A stretch of 37,337 nucleotides of DNA from an uncultured Cellvibrionales bacterium (lineage in GTDB: Bacteria; Pseudomonadota; Gammaproteobacteria; Pseudomonadales; Cellvibrionaceae), in assembly GCA_913020395.1 (NCBI GenBank), contig CAJWCA010000005.1, positions 1 through 37,337 on the forward strand, given 5' to 3'. The position numbers and the translations under genes are program-made. The notes beneath the pieces were generated by a model. It saw only the letters and a program-made list of their open reading frames with translations. It searched no databases and had not been told where the DNA came from. Below are positions 36,639 through 37,337 of the stretch, in pieces (the stretch's first letter is position 1; every line of letters begins with the position of its first letter).

Positions 36639-36672
36639 AGGGAGGAACACAGATAGGAAAAATTTGGGCGCC

Positions 36673-37337
36673 CTAGGTCTCGATCTCCGGCGCCAATAAC
36701 CACTTCATGATTAACTTGTCTAACCTATCGGGATCTATCGGTTTACTAATATAATCACTCATTCCCGCCTCCAGGCATTTCTCCCGGTCACCTCCCATTG
36801 CGTTGGCGGTCATTGCGAGTATCGGCACCCGACTGTTAGCGCCACCGGCTCTGCCCGCTCTAATCTCCCGCGTGGCTTCGTAACCATCCATCTCCGGCAT
36901 CTGGCAATCCATCAGCACCAGAGTATACGGTTTCCCGTCCGAAGCCTCTTTGAGACAGCGCAGAGCTTCGACGCCATCAGCGGCTATGTCGGCGGTGAGA
37001 TTAATATCCTCGAGAAGGTTTAACGCAACCTGCTGGTTAATTTTGTTATCTTCCACCAACAGAATCCTGGCATTTTCTGGCCAGTCCGGAATCCCCCCTT
37101 CATCGGTATCACTCAAACCATTCACGTAATGTTGAGTGATTAATGGTTTTGCCTGCTGTAATAACTTTCCGTCATCGGCGAGCACTGACAGCGCAGCAAA
37201 AAGATCCGAGGCAGTTGCTGGCTTGGGGAAATACCCCTGGAAACCGAGCTCAGAGAAATACTGTGCATCACCTCGACTAGTAATTGAGCTCATTATTACG
37301 AGCTTCATGTTTTTGAACTCAGGGGTCGATTTTAATT
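36673..37337 (-). CDS. Hybrid sensor kinase / multi-receiver protein, C-terminal part (5' end beyond window)
   Basis: ARILLVEDNKINQQVALNLLEDINLTADIAADGVEALRCL...LVLMDCQMPEMDGYEATREIRAG...ILAMTANAMGGDREKCLEAGMSDYISKPID receiver. The frame stays open to the window edge (LKSTPEFKNMKLVIMSS), inside a preceding receiver. Confidence 0.85.
   Translation of the reverse strand, partial: LKSTPEFKNMKLVIMSSITSRGDAQYFSELGFQGYFPKPATASDLFAALSVLADDGKLLQQAKPLITQHYVNGLSDTDEGGIPDWPENARILLVEDNKINQQVALNLLEDINLTADIAADGVEALRCLKEASDGKPYTLVLMDCQMPEMDGYEATREIRAGRAGGANSRVPILAMTANAMGGDREKCLEAGMSDYISKPIDPDRLDKLIMKWLLAPEIET

Noticed and set aside
1-37337. Mobile element, prophage, toxin-antitoxin or known defence system
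   Set aside because: No transposase, integrase, restriction, nuclease or phage structural proteins recognised in any frame.

Overview
This 37.3 kb window looks like ordinary chromosome from a Gram-negative, probably marine gammaproteobacterium; the taxonomy is inferred from gene content only. It is gene-dense and rich in regulators. I saw no rRNA, tRNA, CRISPR array, transposase or phage module. Main contents: the 3' end of a C-type-lectin-like CDS; a SEC-C motif protein; a divergent pirin/LysR pair; two TonB-dependent receptors, one directly downstream of a beta-helix-like lipoprotein; a tandem pair of exported arginase/agmatinase-superfamily proteins; and an SDR / monooxygenase / GlxA / Lrp / GST / GlxA / MAPEG stretch. 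These are followed by an NnrU-MarR operon, a DUF2855-flavoprotein operon with a divergent TetR, a thioredoxin lipoprotein, a GAF-GAF-GGDEF-EAL protein, a dienelactone hydrolase with a divergent TetR, and two-component proteins. The most interesting signal is the ureohydrolase pair at 6226-9237. The two genes are translationally close paralogs, both with signal peptides and a shared N-terminal extension. The downstream copy keeps the motifs GGDHS / HFDSHYD / SFDIDVLDP. The upstream copy has lost several metal-ligand and catalytic positions (GGDTS / HFSAHPD / SIDVSALAP) but keeps an intact ORF, which suggests a co-expressed exported enzyme plus pseudoenzyme ('prozyme'-like) system. Several clean palindromic operator candidates lie next to TetR, MarR and Lrp genes.
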